Source: Akkermansiaceae bacterium (lineage in GTDB: Bacteria; Verrucomicrobiota; Verrucomicrobiia; Verrucomicrobiales; Akkermansiaceae). From it: a stretch of 64,000 nt of DNA. The position numbers and the translations under genes are program-made. The stretch's first letter is position 1. Every line of letters begins with the position of its first letter. Below, piece by piece: positions 23,714 through 31,907 of this stretch. The DNA is taken from contig JACKPZ010000015.1 of assembly GCA_024233135.1 (NCBI GenBank), positions 35,542 through 99,541 on the forward strand, written 5' to 3'. The notes beneath the pieces are model-generated. The model did not search any database, was not told the origin of the DNA, and worked only from the letters and a program-made list of their open reading frames with translations.

Positions 23714-24972
23714 AAAAAAACCTGTTGATTCTCGGTGCTGGAACCGCCGGCACCATGATGGCGAACCATCTGCGGAAGAAGATGGATCTCAACCAGTGGT
23801 CCATCAAGATCGTGGACCAGGACCCCAAACACTATTATCAACCCGGCTTTCTCTTCATGCCCTTCGGTCTCTATTCGGACGAGGACGTGGTGAGACCGAA
23901 GCGGCGGCTCGTCGGCGGGAGGGTTGAATACATCGAAGCCGCGGTCGACCGGGTCGATCCCGATGCCGACCGGGTCCTGCTTCAGGACGGAAGCGTGCTG
24001 GACTACGACATCCTGATCGTAGCCACCGGCACGCGGCCCAACCCGGAGGAGACCGAGGGGATGACCGGCTCCGGCTGGCGGAAGGACGTGTTCGAGTTCT
24101 ACACCTATGAGGGGGCCCGGGCGTTGCGCGAGCAGATGGCGAAATGGAAGGGCGGCAAGCTTGTCGTGCATATCTGCGAAATGCCGATCAAGTGCCCCGT
24201 CGCGCCGCTGGAGTTCACTTTTCTCGCGGATTGGTGGCTTGGCGAGCGCGGGCTGCGCCATGTGACGGAAATCACCTATGTCACCCCTTTGTCGGGCGCG
24301 TTCACCAAGCCGACGGCCGCGAAGATCCTCGGCCATCTGCTCGATGAGAAGAAGATCCACGTGGTCAACGACTTCAACATCGCCCGCGTCGACAACGAGA
24401 AGAAGGCCATCGTTTCCTGGGACGATCGCGAGGTTCCCTACGACATGCTGGTCACCGTCCCCGTCAACATGGGTGACCCGATGGTCGAGCGCTCGGGGTT
24501 CGGAGATGAGTTGAACTACGTGCCGACCGACAAGAACACCCTGCAATCGAAGGTGAAGGAGAACATCTTCGTGATCGGCGACGCCACCGACGCGCCGACG
24601 TCGAAAGCCGGATCCGTCGCCCACTTCGAGGCGGAGGTGCTGACGGAGAACATCCTCCGCCACATCAAGGGGGAGCCGCTGAAGCCCGATTTCGACGGCC
24701 ATGCGAACTGCTTCATCGAGTCGGGCCACGGCAAGGGCTTCCTGCTCGATTTCAACTACGACCTCGAGCCGGTTCCCGGCGCGTTCCCGGTGCCCGGTGT
24801 GGGGCCGTTCTCGCTGCTCGGCGAGTCGCAGATCAACCACCTCGGCAAGCTCGCGTTCAAGTGGATCTACTGGCACGTGCTGCTCAAGGCGCTGCCGATC
24901 CCGTTCATCGACCACCGGATGTCCTACCGCGGCAAGAAGATCCCGAAAGAGCTGATGAAAGCGAAAGTCTAA
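23710..24972 (+). CDS. Sulfide:quinone oxidoreductase-like flavoprotein
   Basis: A 420-residue FAD enzyme of the SQR/FCSD family, which oxidises sulfide to sulfane sulfur and passes electrons to quinone. The N-terminal dinucleotide fold is LILGAGTAGTMMANHL; VIGDATDAPTSKAGSVAHFE is the second FAD motif. Redox Cys candidates are Cys156 and Cys162 (HICEMPIKCPVAPLEF) and Cys334 (GHANCFIESG); SQR chemistry needs two. A C-terminal amphipathic, Lys-rich region could bind the membrane. The start is the ATG at 23710, overlapping the regulator's stop; an ATG two codons earlier is possible. It leads a run of DsrC- and DsrE-like genes, which supports sulfur rather than NADH chemistry. Confidence 0.87.
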   Translation: MKKNLLILGAGTAGTMMANHLRKKMDLNQWSIKIVDQDPKHYYQPGFLFMPFGLYSDEDVVRPKRRLVGGRVEYIEAAVDRVDPDADRVLLQDGSVLDYDILIVATGTRPNPEETEGMTGSGWRKDVFEFYTYEGARALREQMAKWKGGKLVVHICEMPIKCPVAPLEFTFLADWWLGERGLRHVTEITYVTPLSGAFTKPTAAKILGHLLDEKKIHVVNDFNIARVDNEKKAIVSWDDREVPYDMLVTVPVNMGDPMVERSGFGDELNYVPTDKNTLQSKVKENIFVIGDATDAPTSKAGSVAHFEAEVLTENILRHIKGEPLKPDFDGHANCFIESGHGKGFLLDFNYDLEPVPGAFPVPGVGPFSLLGESQINHLGKLAFKWIYWHVLLKALPIPFIDHRMSYRGKKIPKELMKAKV

Positions 24973-24992
24973 CCAAACCAGAACCCACGACC

Positions 24993-25307
24993 ATGCCACA
25001 GAAAACCATCAACGGAACCACCATCGACGTCAACGAGGAGGGATTCATGACCGACCACAGCCAATGGAACCGCGAGGTCGCGGCCGGGCTCGCGGCGGAA
25101 GAGGGGATCACTCTCGCCGGTGAACATTGGAAGGTGCTCGAATTCATCGCCGCCGATTACGGCGAAAAGGGCGTCGTGCCCGGAATGCGCCGGATGAACA
25201 AGGTGGGCGGTATCGCCACCAAGGACCTCTACACGCTGTTTCCGGACGGACCGATCAAGAAGGCGGCGAAGATCGCCGGCTTCCCGAAACCCGCAAGTTG
25301 TGTCTAA
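24993..25307 (+). CDS. DsrC/TusE-family sulfur-relay protein with a single conserved Cys
   Basis: A 104-residue small helical protein of the DsrC/TusE family, sulfur carriers whose flexible C-terminal arm bears a persulfide. The arm AGFPKPASCV has the invariant penultimate Cys103. The second Cys of true DsrC proteins, usually about ten residues earlier in an ACKIAG context, is Ala here (KKAAKIAGFPKP). This points to a TusE-like or one-Cys variant that carries persulfide but cannot form the DsrC trisulfide or disulfide. No dsrAB is present in the window. It lies 20 bases after the SQR-like gene and 12 before dsrE2. Confidence 0.9.
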   Translation: MPQKTINGTTIDVNEEGFMTDHSQWNREVAAGLAAEEGITLAGEHWKVLEFIAADYGEKGVVPGMRRMNKVGGIATKDLYTLFPDGPIKKAAKIAGFPKPASCV

Positions 25308-25319
25308 CCCGCCACCGCC

Positions 25320-25817
25320 ATGTCAAACGACGACAAGATCAAGAAGGTGTCGATCATCGTCTCGAGAGGCTCGCTCGAGGGCATCTATCCGGGGCTGATC
25401 ATGGCCAACGGAGCCCGCATGGAGGGGATCGAGGCGAATCTGTTCTTCACGTTTTTCGGCCTCTACGGAGTGCTCAGGAAATACATGAACGACCTCAAGG
25501 TCGCCACCGTCGGCAACCCGGCGATGCGGGTTCCGGATGCGAAGGGTTTTCCGCTGCCCACCTGGATGGGGGCGATTCCCGGCATGTCCTCGTTCGCCAC
25601 CGTGATGATGAAGAAGGAGATGGACAAACTCGACATCCCGCCGGTCGGCGAATTCATCGAGATGATCCACGACGCCGGTGGCAAGTTGTATGCATGCAAG
25701 GCGACCGTCGACATGTTCCACCTCTCCGAAGACGACTTCTGCCCGCAGATGGACGGGGTGCTGACCGTGGGTGACTTCTATGAAATCTCCGCCGGCGCCC
25801 AGATCATCTTCACCTGA
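25320..25817 (+). CDS. DsrE2-like sulfur carrier
   Basis: A 165-residue DsrE/DsrF/DrsH-family protein (SIIVSRGSLEGIYPGLIMANGA, FFTFFGLYGV). DsrE-type proteins hold sulfur as a persulfide on a conserved Cys and hand it to partners such as TusA or DsrC. The probable sulfur-bearing residue is Cys126 in KLYACKATVDMF; Cys141 (DDFCPQM) is a second candidate. It is encoded directly after the DsrC/TusE-like gene, so the two likely form one relay starting at the SQR-like enzyme. Confidence 0.9.
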   Translation: MSNDDKIKKVSIIVSRGSLEGIYPGLIMANGARMEGIEANLFFTFFGLYGVLRKYMNDLKVATVGNPAMRVPDAKGFPLPTWMGAIPGMSSFATVMMKKEMDKLDIPPVGEFIEMIHDAGGKLYACKATVDMFHLSEDDFCPQMDGVLTVGDFYEISAGAQIIFT

Positions 25818-25855
25818 TTCGAATCCCGTTTTTCCACACCACAAACTAAACCCAT

Positions 25856-27148
25856 ATGAAAACTGCGTATAAATCGATCCACGCGGTGTTGCTCGGCCTT
25901 GGTCTCGGCACAACCGCGAGTCATGCGACCAATGGCGACATGTTCATTGGAATCGGCCCGGTATCCCGCTCGATGGGCGGCACCGGGGTGGCCATGCCCC
26001 AGGATGCCATCAGCGCCGTCTTTTCGAATCCGGCCGCGATGTGCCTGAGTCCGATGTGCGCCCAGCCGCAGGCGGATTTCGCGCTCACGGCGTTCATGCC
26101 GGAACCGTCGACGACGATCCGGACCGCCGGCATGTCGTTCTCCGCCGAGAGCGACGAATCGGTCTATTACGTTCCCGCGCTGGGTGTTTCGTTCCCGATC
26201 GACGACGGCGGTCGCTGGCGCTTCGGATTCTCCGCCTACGGCGTCAGCGGGCTGGGCGTCGACTACCGCGGCACGGCCATCGACAACAACGCGTTCTATC
26301 CGGGGCCGGATGGCAATGGTGACGGCGCTCCGGACTTTTTCATGCCGCTTGCTGCCGGGGTCTACACTGACCTTGCGATCGCCAAGATCGCGCCTTCTGT
26401 CGCGTATGCGGTGAATCCCGATCTGTCGGTCGGACTTTCGGTGCACATGGACCGCGCGACGCTGGATCTCGGCGCCGGGCGCAAGAACGACCTCGGCTAC
26501 GGCCTCCAGCTCGGCGCCGTGTGGAAACCGGTGAAGGACGTGAGCGTGGGACTCACCTACATCACGCCGCAGTCGACGAAGTTCGGGAATGTCTATGACT
26601 TCGACGGCAATGGCACGGGTGATTCTCTCGAGCTCGAGATCCCGCAACAGGTCGCGCTGGGCGTCGCGTGGACCGGATTGGATGACCGCCTGATGATCGA
26701 GGTCGACGGACGCTATCTGAACTGGGCCGGTGCCGCCGGTTACGACGAGTTCGACTGGGAGGACCAGTGGGTGTTGGGCCTGGGCGTCCAATACGCGTTG
26801 GTTCCCCGCAAGGTGTTCCTGCGCGCCGGCTACAACGTTGGAAACAACCCGGTCAACGCCCACCACGGTTGGGACGGGATGACTCCCGTCACGGTCCAGG
26901 GCAAGACCATGCCCCGCTATTATTATGAGTCGTTCCGGACCGTCGGATTCCCCGCGGTGGAGACCCATCACATGACGCTCGGCCTCGGCTGGGCGATCCG
27001 TGAGGACCTGATCCTCAATGTCGGCTGGATGCACGCGTTCGAGACAGGCATCTCGGGCAGCGGCACCTTCGGACCGGGCAACGACGTGGCCTTCTCGTCG
27101 GAACTCTACGAGGACAGCATCGATATCGGGCTGACCTGGAGATACTGA
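25856..27148 (+). CDS. OmpP1/FadL/TodX-family outer-membrane channel
   Basis: A 430-residue outer-membrane barrel with a signal peptide ending near residue 24 (TTASHA). The mature protein starts TNGDMFIGIGPVSRSMGGTGVAMPQDAISAVFSNPAAM, the FadL-type plug region. It ends in a membrane strand with a terminal aromatic (IDIGLTWRY). The family imports hydrophobic molecules such as fatty acids or aromatics. In the middle of a sulfur operon, a role in uptake of sulfur rings, polysulfides or organosulfur compounds is a reasonable inference only. It is 38 bases after dsrE2. Confidence 0.9.
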   Translation: MKTAYKSIHAVLLGLGLGTTASHATNGDMFIGIGPVSRSMGGTGVAMPQDAISAVFSNPAAMCLSPMCAQPQADFALTAFMPEPSTTIRTAGMSFSAESDESVYYVPALGVSFPIDDGGRWRFGFSAYGVSGLGVDYRGTAIDNNAFYPGPDGNGDGAPDFFMPLAAGVYTDLAIAKIAPSVAYAVNPDLSVGLSVHMDRATLDLGAGRKNDLGYGLQLGAVWKPVKDVSVGLTYITPQSTKFGNVYDFDGNGTGDSLELEIPQQVALGVAWTGLDDRLMIEVDGRYLNWAGAAGYDEFDWEDQWVLGLGVQYALVPRKVFLRAGYNVGNNPVNAHHGWDGMTPVTVQGKTMPRYYYESFRTVGFPAVETHHMTLGLGWAIREDLILNVGWMHAFETGISGSGTFGPGNDVAFSSELYEDSIDIGLTWRY

Positions 27149-27166
27149 TCAAGCAAACACGGAGCT

Positions 27167-27208
27167 CCGGTTTCCTTTCCGTGATCGCAGAATCGCGCGG
27201 GAAACCGG
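27167..27208. promoter_or_regulatory. 9-base inverted repeat between channel and thioredoxin genes
   Basis: CCGGTTTCC (27167-27175) and GGAAACCGG (27200-27208) are exact inverse complements separated by 24 bases. The RNA would form a hairpin 19 bases after the channel gene's stop. There is no T-run, so it may be an mRNA-stability or processing element or a partial attenuator rather than a full terminator. Confidence 0.4.
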
Positions 27209-27242
27209 TTGCACCGCTCAACATCAAACCCAAACTACCGCC

Positions 27243-27725
27243 ATGAGACGATGGTTTCTCGTGTTGGGATGTGCCTTGGCCGCATGGCTGTCCGCCTCGT
27301 GCGCGGGCGGCGGAGGAAACGCGGACGGCTCGGGGGTGACGCCCGCCTCGCAATTCCTCCGGACCGGAGCCGATGTGGCGGTGGTCGATTTCTTCGACAT
27401 GTATTGCCACACCTGCCAGAGCGCGGCCTCCCATGTGAATGACCTGCACGCCATGGTGCAGAAGCGCGGGCTCGGCTCGCGGATCGAATTCTATGCGGTG
27501 GGTGTGAACAACACCGCGATGGAGGCGGATCTGTACCGCACCCGGTTCCACGTGCCGTTCGCGGTGATCGCGGACCGGGAGAGGACCCTCGCCTCCCGCT
27601 ACGGAGTGGAACGCCCGCCCGTCCTGATCGCGCTGAGGAAATCCGGCTCGGGATGGAAGGAAATCTATCGCACCACGGACCCGACGGTCCCGGGCGAGGA
27701 GATCCTCGCGAAGATCCAACCTTGA
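27243..27725 (+). CDS. Thioredoxin-like lipoprotein
   Basis: A 160-residue lipoprotein (lipobox SASC, Cys20) with a thioredoxin fold and active site CHTC (Cys55, Cys58) in VVDFFDMYCHTCQSAASH, and a cis-Pro in the VERPPVLIAL loop. It would act outside the cytoplasm as a disulfide or persulfide reductase. The next gene encodes a periplasmic one-Cys peroxiredoxin, for which this is the obvious reductant. The spacing to the preceding channel gene is 94 bases. Confidence 0.87.
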   Translation: MRRWFLVLGCALAAWLSASCAGGGGNADGSGVTPASQFLRTGADVAVVDFFDMYCHTCQSAASHVNDLHAMVQKRGLGSRIEFYAVGVNNTAMEADLYRTRFHVPFAVIADRERTLASRYGVERPPVLIALRKSGSGWKEIYRTTDPTVPGEEILAKIQP

Positions 27726-27758
27726 TCGATTCTGGAAACCCAATCCCCGCTCACGACC

Positions 27759-28358
27759 ATGATCCACCGGAGCATTCTTCTTTCCTCGGCCTGTGTTCTA
27801 ACGGCCGTATCGTGTTCTCCAACGACGTCCGACGGCCCGGTGCCCGCGCGGCTCATCATGCCGGTCGGCCGTTTGAAACCGCTGGACAGCAGCCTCAAGG
27901 TGAAAACAGGCGATCGCGCGCCGGATTTCACCCTGCCGGCGGTTTCCGGGCGCAAGGTGTCGCTCTCGGACTACCGTGGCCGCAAGAACGTGGTGATCTC
28001 GTTCGTGCCGTCGGCTTTCACGCCGGTCTGTTCGGCGCAGTGGCCGGGCTACCGTGTCGCCTCCGATGTATTCAAGAGCCACGACGCGGTCTTGTTGGGA
28101 ATCACCACCGACAACACGCCGTCCCAGCACGCCTGGACCAGTCTGATGGGCGACCTCGGGTTCGAGGTGCTTTCGGATTTCTGGCCCCACGGCAAGACAT
28201 CCTCCGATTACGGTGTGCTGCGATCGGACGGCACCACCGAGCGCGCCTTGTTCGTCATCGACAAACAGGGCGTCATCCGGTGGATCGACGTGCACGACAT
28301 CAACGAGCGCCCGCCCTTGGAGGAACTCGCCGCGGCCCTGGCGAAAATCGACGGCTGA
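27759..28358 (+). CDS. One-Cys peroxiredoxin lipoprotein (AhpC/TSA family)
   Basis: A 199-residue exported peroxiredoxin. The lipobox AVSC puts the lipid-anchored Cys at 19. The peroxiredoxin domain starts at GDRAPDFTLPAV, and the peroxidatic Cys91 lies in VPSAFTPVCSAQ. No further Cys occurs after it, so there is no resolving Cys and an external thiol must reduce it; the thioredoxin-like lipoprotein encoded 33 bases upstream fits. It ends the operon that begins at 23375. Periplasmic peroxidases would protect sulfur enzymes from peroxide formed during sulfide oxidation. Confidence 0.9.
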   Translation: MIHRSILLSSACVLTAVSCSPTTSDGPVPARLIMPVGRLKPLDSSLKVKTGDRAPDFTLPAVSGRKVSLSDYRGRKNVVISFVPSAFTPVCSAQWPGYRVASDVFKSHDAVLLGITTDNTPSQHAWTSLMGDLGFEVLSDFWPHGKTSSDYGVLRSDGTTERALFVIDKQGVIRWIDVHDINERPPLEELAAALAKIDG

Positions 28359-28360
28359 GC

Positions 28361-29200
28361 TCAGCTTTTAGGTTTCAGCCAGCCGAGGCCGACGAGAAAC
28401 TTGTCGGCCGCGGCCGTGGTTTCATCCAGCGCTTTGCCGCGGTTGAAGAAACCGTGGCCGGCGTCCTCGTAGCCGATGAGTTCGCACGGGCGATTCGCGC
28501 GTTTCATCGCCCGCTGGAAAGCTTCCACGGAGGCATACGGCACGGTCGTGTCTTCCCGGCCGTGAAGGATCAGGGTCGGGGGCGTGTGCGGCCCGATGTG
28601 ATGGGCGGGGGAAAGCTGCTCCGGAGTCGCTCCGAGGCGTTCCTTGCCCAGCCGGGTGCCGAAACCTTCCGGCTTCCATCCTTCGATGGGCGCGAGGGTG
28701 CAGGCAGGGTTGAAAAGAATCAACGCATTCGGTCTCTCATCGCTGCCGAATCCTTCGAGCGTTCCCGTGCAGGCGGCGAGATGGCCGCCGGCCGAGCCGC
28801 CCGCGGCGGCGATCCGCTGTGGATCGATCCCCAGCCGCGCGGCGTTTTCCCGCACCCATGCAATGGCCGCCTTGGCGTCCCTCACGCAGTCGGCCGCTTT
28901 CGCCTGTTGGCGCGAGCGAACCCGGTAATCGGCGGTGATGGCGATCATTCCGCGTTTCGCAAAATGACGGCAATGGGACTCGAACTGCGCGGGCGAGCCC
29001 GTATTCCAGCCTCCGCCGAAGAAGAACACGATCGCGGGTTTCGGCGCGGCGGGGTCCGTTTCTCCGAAGATCCACAGGTCGAGCTTGGTGTCGCCGACGG
29101 TCCGGTAGGTCTCGCGTTTCGCATCGTCCAAACGCGGCGGATAGTCAAAGGCCAAGGCCGACGGAAGGACGAGAAGGAGGCAGATGATGAGGAAGCGCAT
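28361..29200 (-). CDS. Secreted alpha/beta hydrolase (esterase/acetylesterase type)
   Basis: A 279-residue exported hydrolase (signal MRFLIICLLLVLPSALA). FFFGGGWNTGS forms the oxyanion loop, and GGSAGG at 134-139 gives nucleophile Ser136. The Asp lies in HGREDTTVPY and the His in DAGHGFFN. The HGGG-like motif puts it with the hormone-sensitive-lipase/BD-FAE acetylesterases that deacetylate sugars. The start at 29198-29200 begins the signal peptide; the longer frame does not. It converges on the peroxiredoxin gene with a 2-base gap and faces away from the moxR operon. Confidence 0.85.
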   Translation of the reverse strand: MRFLIICLLLVLPSALAFDYPPRLDDAKRETYRTVGDTKLDLWIFGETDPAAPKPAIVFFFGGGWNTGSPAQFESHCRHFAKRGMIAITADYRVRSRQQAKAADCVRDAKAAIAWVRENAARLGIDPQRIAAAGGSAGGHLAACTGTLEGFGSDERPNALILFNPACTLAPIEGWKPEGFGTRLGKERLGATPEQLSPAHHIGPHTPPTLILHGREDTTVPYASVEAFQRAMKRANRPCELIGYEDAGHGFFNRGKALDETTAAADKFLVGLGWLKPKS

Positions 29201-29387
29201 CGTGGCAGAACGGGCTCCTGCGCGCGGTCTATCACGAGAAATCCACTCGATGTGCCGGGTGTGGTTGACCGGATCGCGGGAATGGGGATGGTTTTGAGGA
29301 CTTGCGTCGCCAGCCGCCGCAAGTTTCCTAGGCAAGCGCCGGCAGGCGAAACGCTACCTTGTCACCCGAAACCACGAGAGATTTTTC

Positions 29388-30401
29388 ATGAGTTCCGAAA
29401 CACAATCCCCGACGCCCGCGCTGCCGCGGGTGAGCGACGATGAGATCAAACAGGCCTCGCAGTGGGTCTATCCGCTGCGCGCCGAGATCGGACGCTATCT
29501 GATCGGCCAGCAGGACCTTGTCGACCGCCTGATCGCGGTGCTGCTGGTGCGGGGCCACGTGCTCCTGGAGGGTGTGCCCGGCCTGGCGAAGACGCTGGCC
29601 CTCAAAACCCTCGCGCAGCTCGTGAACGCGGATTTCCACCGCATCCAGTTCACGCCGGACATGCTGCCGGCGGACATCGTGGGCACCCAGGTGTTCGACC
29701 CGCGGGCGGCGCGCTTCGAGGTGAAACACGGCCCCGTGTTCGCGAACTTCATCCTCGCCGACGAAATCAACCGCGCGCCCGCCAAGGTGCAGAGCGCCCT
29801 GCTCGAGGCGATGCAGGAGAAACAGGTCACCATCGGCGAGCAGAGTTTCCGCCTCGCCGAGCCGTTTTTCGTGCTCGCCACCCAGAACCCGCTCGAACAG
29901 GAGGGCACCTATCCGCTGCCCGAGGCGCAACTCGACCGTTTCATCATGAAGGTGCTCGTCGACTATCCGACGATGGACGAGGAAATGGCGGTCATCGACG
30001 TCGCCGCCAGCACGATCGAAATGCCGGTGCCCGCCCCGGTGGTGGACCTCGACACGATCCGCCACGCGCAGCAGGTGGTGAACCGCGTGTATTTGGACGA
30101 GAAGGTGAAACGCTACATCGTGAGCCTGGTCCACGCGACGCGCAAACCGGATGACTTCGGGTTGAAAATCGGGCCCTACATCCGCGTCGGGGCGTCGCCG
30201 CGGGCGTCGATCGCGATGACTTTGTTAGGCAAGGCCCGCGCCTTCCTCGACGGGCGTTCCTATGTGACGCCGCACGATGTGAAGTCGATCGCGCCGGACG
30301 TCTTGCGCCACCGCGTCGCGGTTTCCTACGAGGCGGAGGCGGAAGGGCTCGATGCCGAGCACTTCATCCGCCAGATCCTCGACGAGATGCCGGTGCCCTG
30401 A
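29388..30401 (+). CDS. MoxR-family AAA+ ATPase
   Basis: A 337-residue AAA+ chaperone-like ATPase. Walker A is GVPGLAKT (62-69); Walker B is ILADEINRAPAKVQSALLEAM; the sensor region reads FVLATQNPLEQEGTYPLPEAQLDRF. MoxR proteins work with VWA-domain proteins to assemble or remodel complexes and are linked to envelope or oxidative-stress tolerance. It is the first gene of a seven-gene co-directional cluster ending at 37453, in the order of the Bat (Bacteroides aerotolerance) locus. Confidence 0.95.
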   Translation: MSSETQSPTPALPRVSDDEIKQASQWVYPLRAEIGRYLIGQQDLVDRLIAVLLVRGHVLLEGVPGLAKTLALKTLAQLVNADFHRIQFTPDMLPADIVGTQVFDPRAARFEVKHGPVFANFILADEINRAPAKVQSALLEAMQEKQVTIGEQSFRLAEPFFVLATQNPLEQEGTYPLPEAQLDRFIMKVLVDYPTMDEEMAVIDVAASTIEMPVPAPVVDLDTIRHAQQVVNRVYLDEKVKRYIVSLVHATRKPDDFGLKIGPYIRVGASPRASIAMTLLGKARAFLDGRSYVTPHDVKSIAPDVLRHRVAVSYEAEAEGLDAEHFIRQILDEMPVP

Positions 30402-30414
30402 AGAAGCGATCGCC

Positions 30415-31353
30415 ATGGCGAAGTCGAAGAAACAGGAAAAGCTGGAGGAGGAAAACGAGGCGCGCGTTTCCGAGATCATGGCGCGCGTGCGGCGGATGGA
30501 CATCCGCACCAGCCGGCTGGTGGACGACCATCTCGCGGGGAGTTATGCCAGCGTGTTCAAGGGGCGCGGCATGGACTTCGACCGCGTGCGCAATTACGTG
30601 CCCGGTGACGACGTCCGGGTGATCGATTGGAACGTGACGGCGCGCACCGGCGATCCGTTCATCAAGATGTTCACCGAGGAGCGCGAGCTGACCATCCTGC
30701 TGATGATCGATGTGAGCGCGTCGTCGGACTTCGGATCGAGCGAAACGAGCAAACGCGAGCTGCAGACCGAGATCGCCGGCGTTCTCGCCGCCTCCGCCAT
30801 CCGCAACCGCGACAAGGTGGGCCTCGTGCTTTTCTCCGATGACGTCGAACTTTACATCCCGCCGGTGAAGGGGCGCTCGAACATCCTGCGTGTCATCCGC
30901 GAGGCATTGTTTTTCCAACCCGCCGGACGGGGAACGAACCTCAATGGCGCGCTCGACTTCGTGAACCGGGTGCTGCGCCGTCGCGCCGTCGTGTTTCTCA
31001 TCTCGGACTTCCGCCTCACCGGAAACCACACGCCGCTCGAACTGCGGGGCAAACTCGCCGTCACCGGCAAACACCACGACGTGATCGCGATGTCGGTGAA
31101 CGATCCGCGTGAGGAGGAACTCCCGGACGTCGGCGTGCTGCGCATCGAGGATGCCGAGACCGGCGAGGTGGTCGAACTCGATACCGGCAAGGCGAAGGTG
31201 CGCGAGGCCTATCGCGAGCAGGCGGTGAAACGCAGGCAGGACATGAAGGCGGCGATCCGCGGCAGCGGTGTCGATCATCTGGAGTTCACCAGCGGTGGCG
31301 AATGGTTGCCGCAGTTGATGGGATTCTTCCGGCAAAGGAGGCATCGGGCGTGA
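30415..31353 (+). CDS. DUF58 domain-containing protein
   Basis: A 312-residue protein with the DUF58 motif GRGMDFDRVRNYVPGDDVRVIDWNVTAR, followed by a VWA-like region (LLMIDVSASSDFG). A Lys/Glu-rich start (MAKSKKQEKLEEE) is followed by no signal peptide, so it is cytoplasmic, as is usual for the family. DUF58 proteins are constant partners of MoxR ATPases. The ATG at 30415 lies 13 bases after moxR. Its stop overlaps the next GTG start. Confidence 0.92.
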   Translation: MAKSKKQEKLEEENEARVSEIMARVRRMDIRTSRLVDDHLAGSYASVFKGRGMDFDRVRNYVPGDDVRVIDWNVTARTGDPFIKMFTEERELTILLMIDVSASSDFGSSETSKRELQTEIAGVLAASAIRNRDKVGLVLFSDDVELYIPPVKGRSNILRVIREALFFQPAGRGTNLNGALDFVNRVLRRRAVVFLISDFRLTGNHTPLELRGKLAVTGKHHDVIAMSVNDPREEELPDVGVLRIEDAETGEVVELDTGKAKVREAYREQAVKRRQDMKAAIRGSGVDHLEFTSGGEWLPQLMGFFRQRRHRA

Positions 31354-31907
31354 AACGATCCGTTTCCATCATGCTTCTAACGGTTTCCTCCGTGCTTGCG
31401 CAGGAGGCGGAGGACATCCGCGGCCCGAAACCGCCGGTCGAGCTTCCCGACACCGTGCCGGTCACGCCGTGGGGCATGTACGCCCTCATCGCCTTCATCG
31501 CTCTCGGGATCATCGGCGGATTGCTGTGGTGGTTGCTGCGAAAGCAGGTCGTCGCCACAACGCCGGAAGAGATCGCGAGGAAGGAACTGTCGCGCCTGCG
31601 CGCGAAGTGCGATCTGATGAAGGCGGACGAGTTCGCCGAAGCCGCGAGCGGCGTGCTGCGGCGTTTCATCGAGTGCCGCTTCGGTGTCGCCGCGCCCAAA
31701 CGAACGACCGAGGAGTTTCTTCAGGAAGTCGTCCGCGGTGCGCACGGCTTGGAAGACCGTGCCGAAACCCTGCGGGAATTCCTGCGCGCCTGCGATCTTG
31801 TCAAATTCGCGGGTGAGGATCTCGACAAACTCCAGCGTGAGGATCTGGCCTTCAAGGCGTGGGGTTTCGTGAACGAAGTCCCCAAAACGACGGAGGTGGC
31901 CGCATGA
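31350..31907 (+). CDS. Single-span membrane protein of the Bat cluster (DUF4381-like)
   Basis: A 185-residue protein with a signal peptide (MKRSVSIMLLTVSSVLA), a short Pro-rich external segment, one membrane span at about residues 42-62 and a charged helical cytoplasmic part. It sits where many MoxR/Bat loci carry a DUF4381 or unnamed gene, and its layout fits; sequence-level family assignment is tentative. It starts with GTG at 31350, supported by AAAGGAGG eight bases upstream, and overlaps both neighbours by four bases. Confidence 0.7.
   Translation: MKRSVSIMLLTVSSVLAQEAEDIRGPKPPVELPDTVPVTPWGMYALIAFIALGIIGGLLWWLLRKQVVATTPEEIARKELSRLRAKCDLMKADEFAEAASGVLRRFIECRFGVAAPKRTTEEFLQEVVRGAHGLEDRAETLREFLRACDLVKFAGEDLDKLQREDLAFKAWGFVNEVPKTTEVAA

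Noticed and set aside
30352..30414. An upstream start for the DUF58 gene at 30352.
   Set aside because: It lies inside moxR in another frame and would add a Ser/Arg-rich leader not seen in the family.
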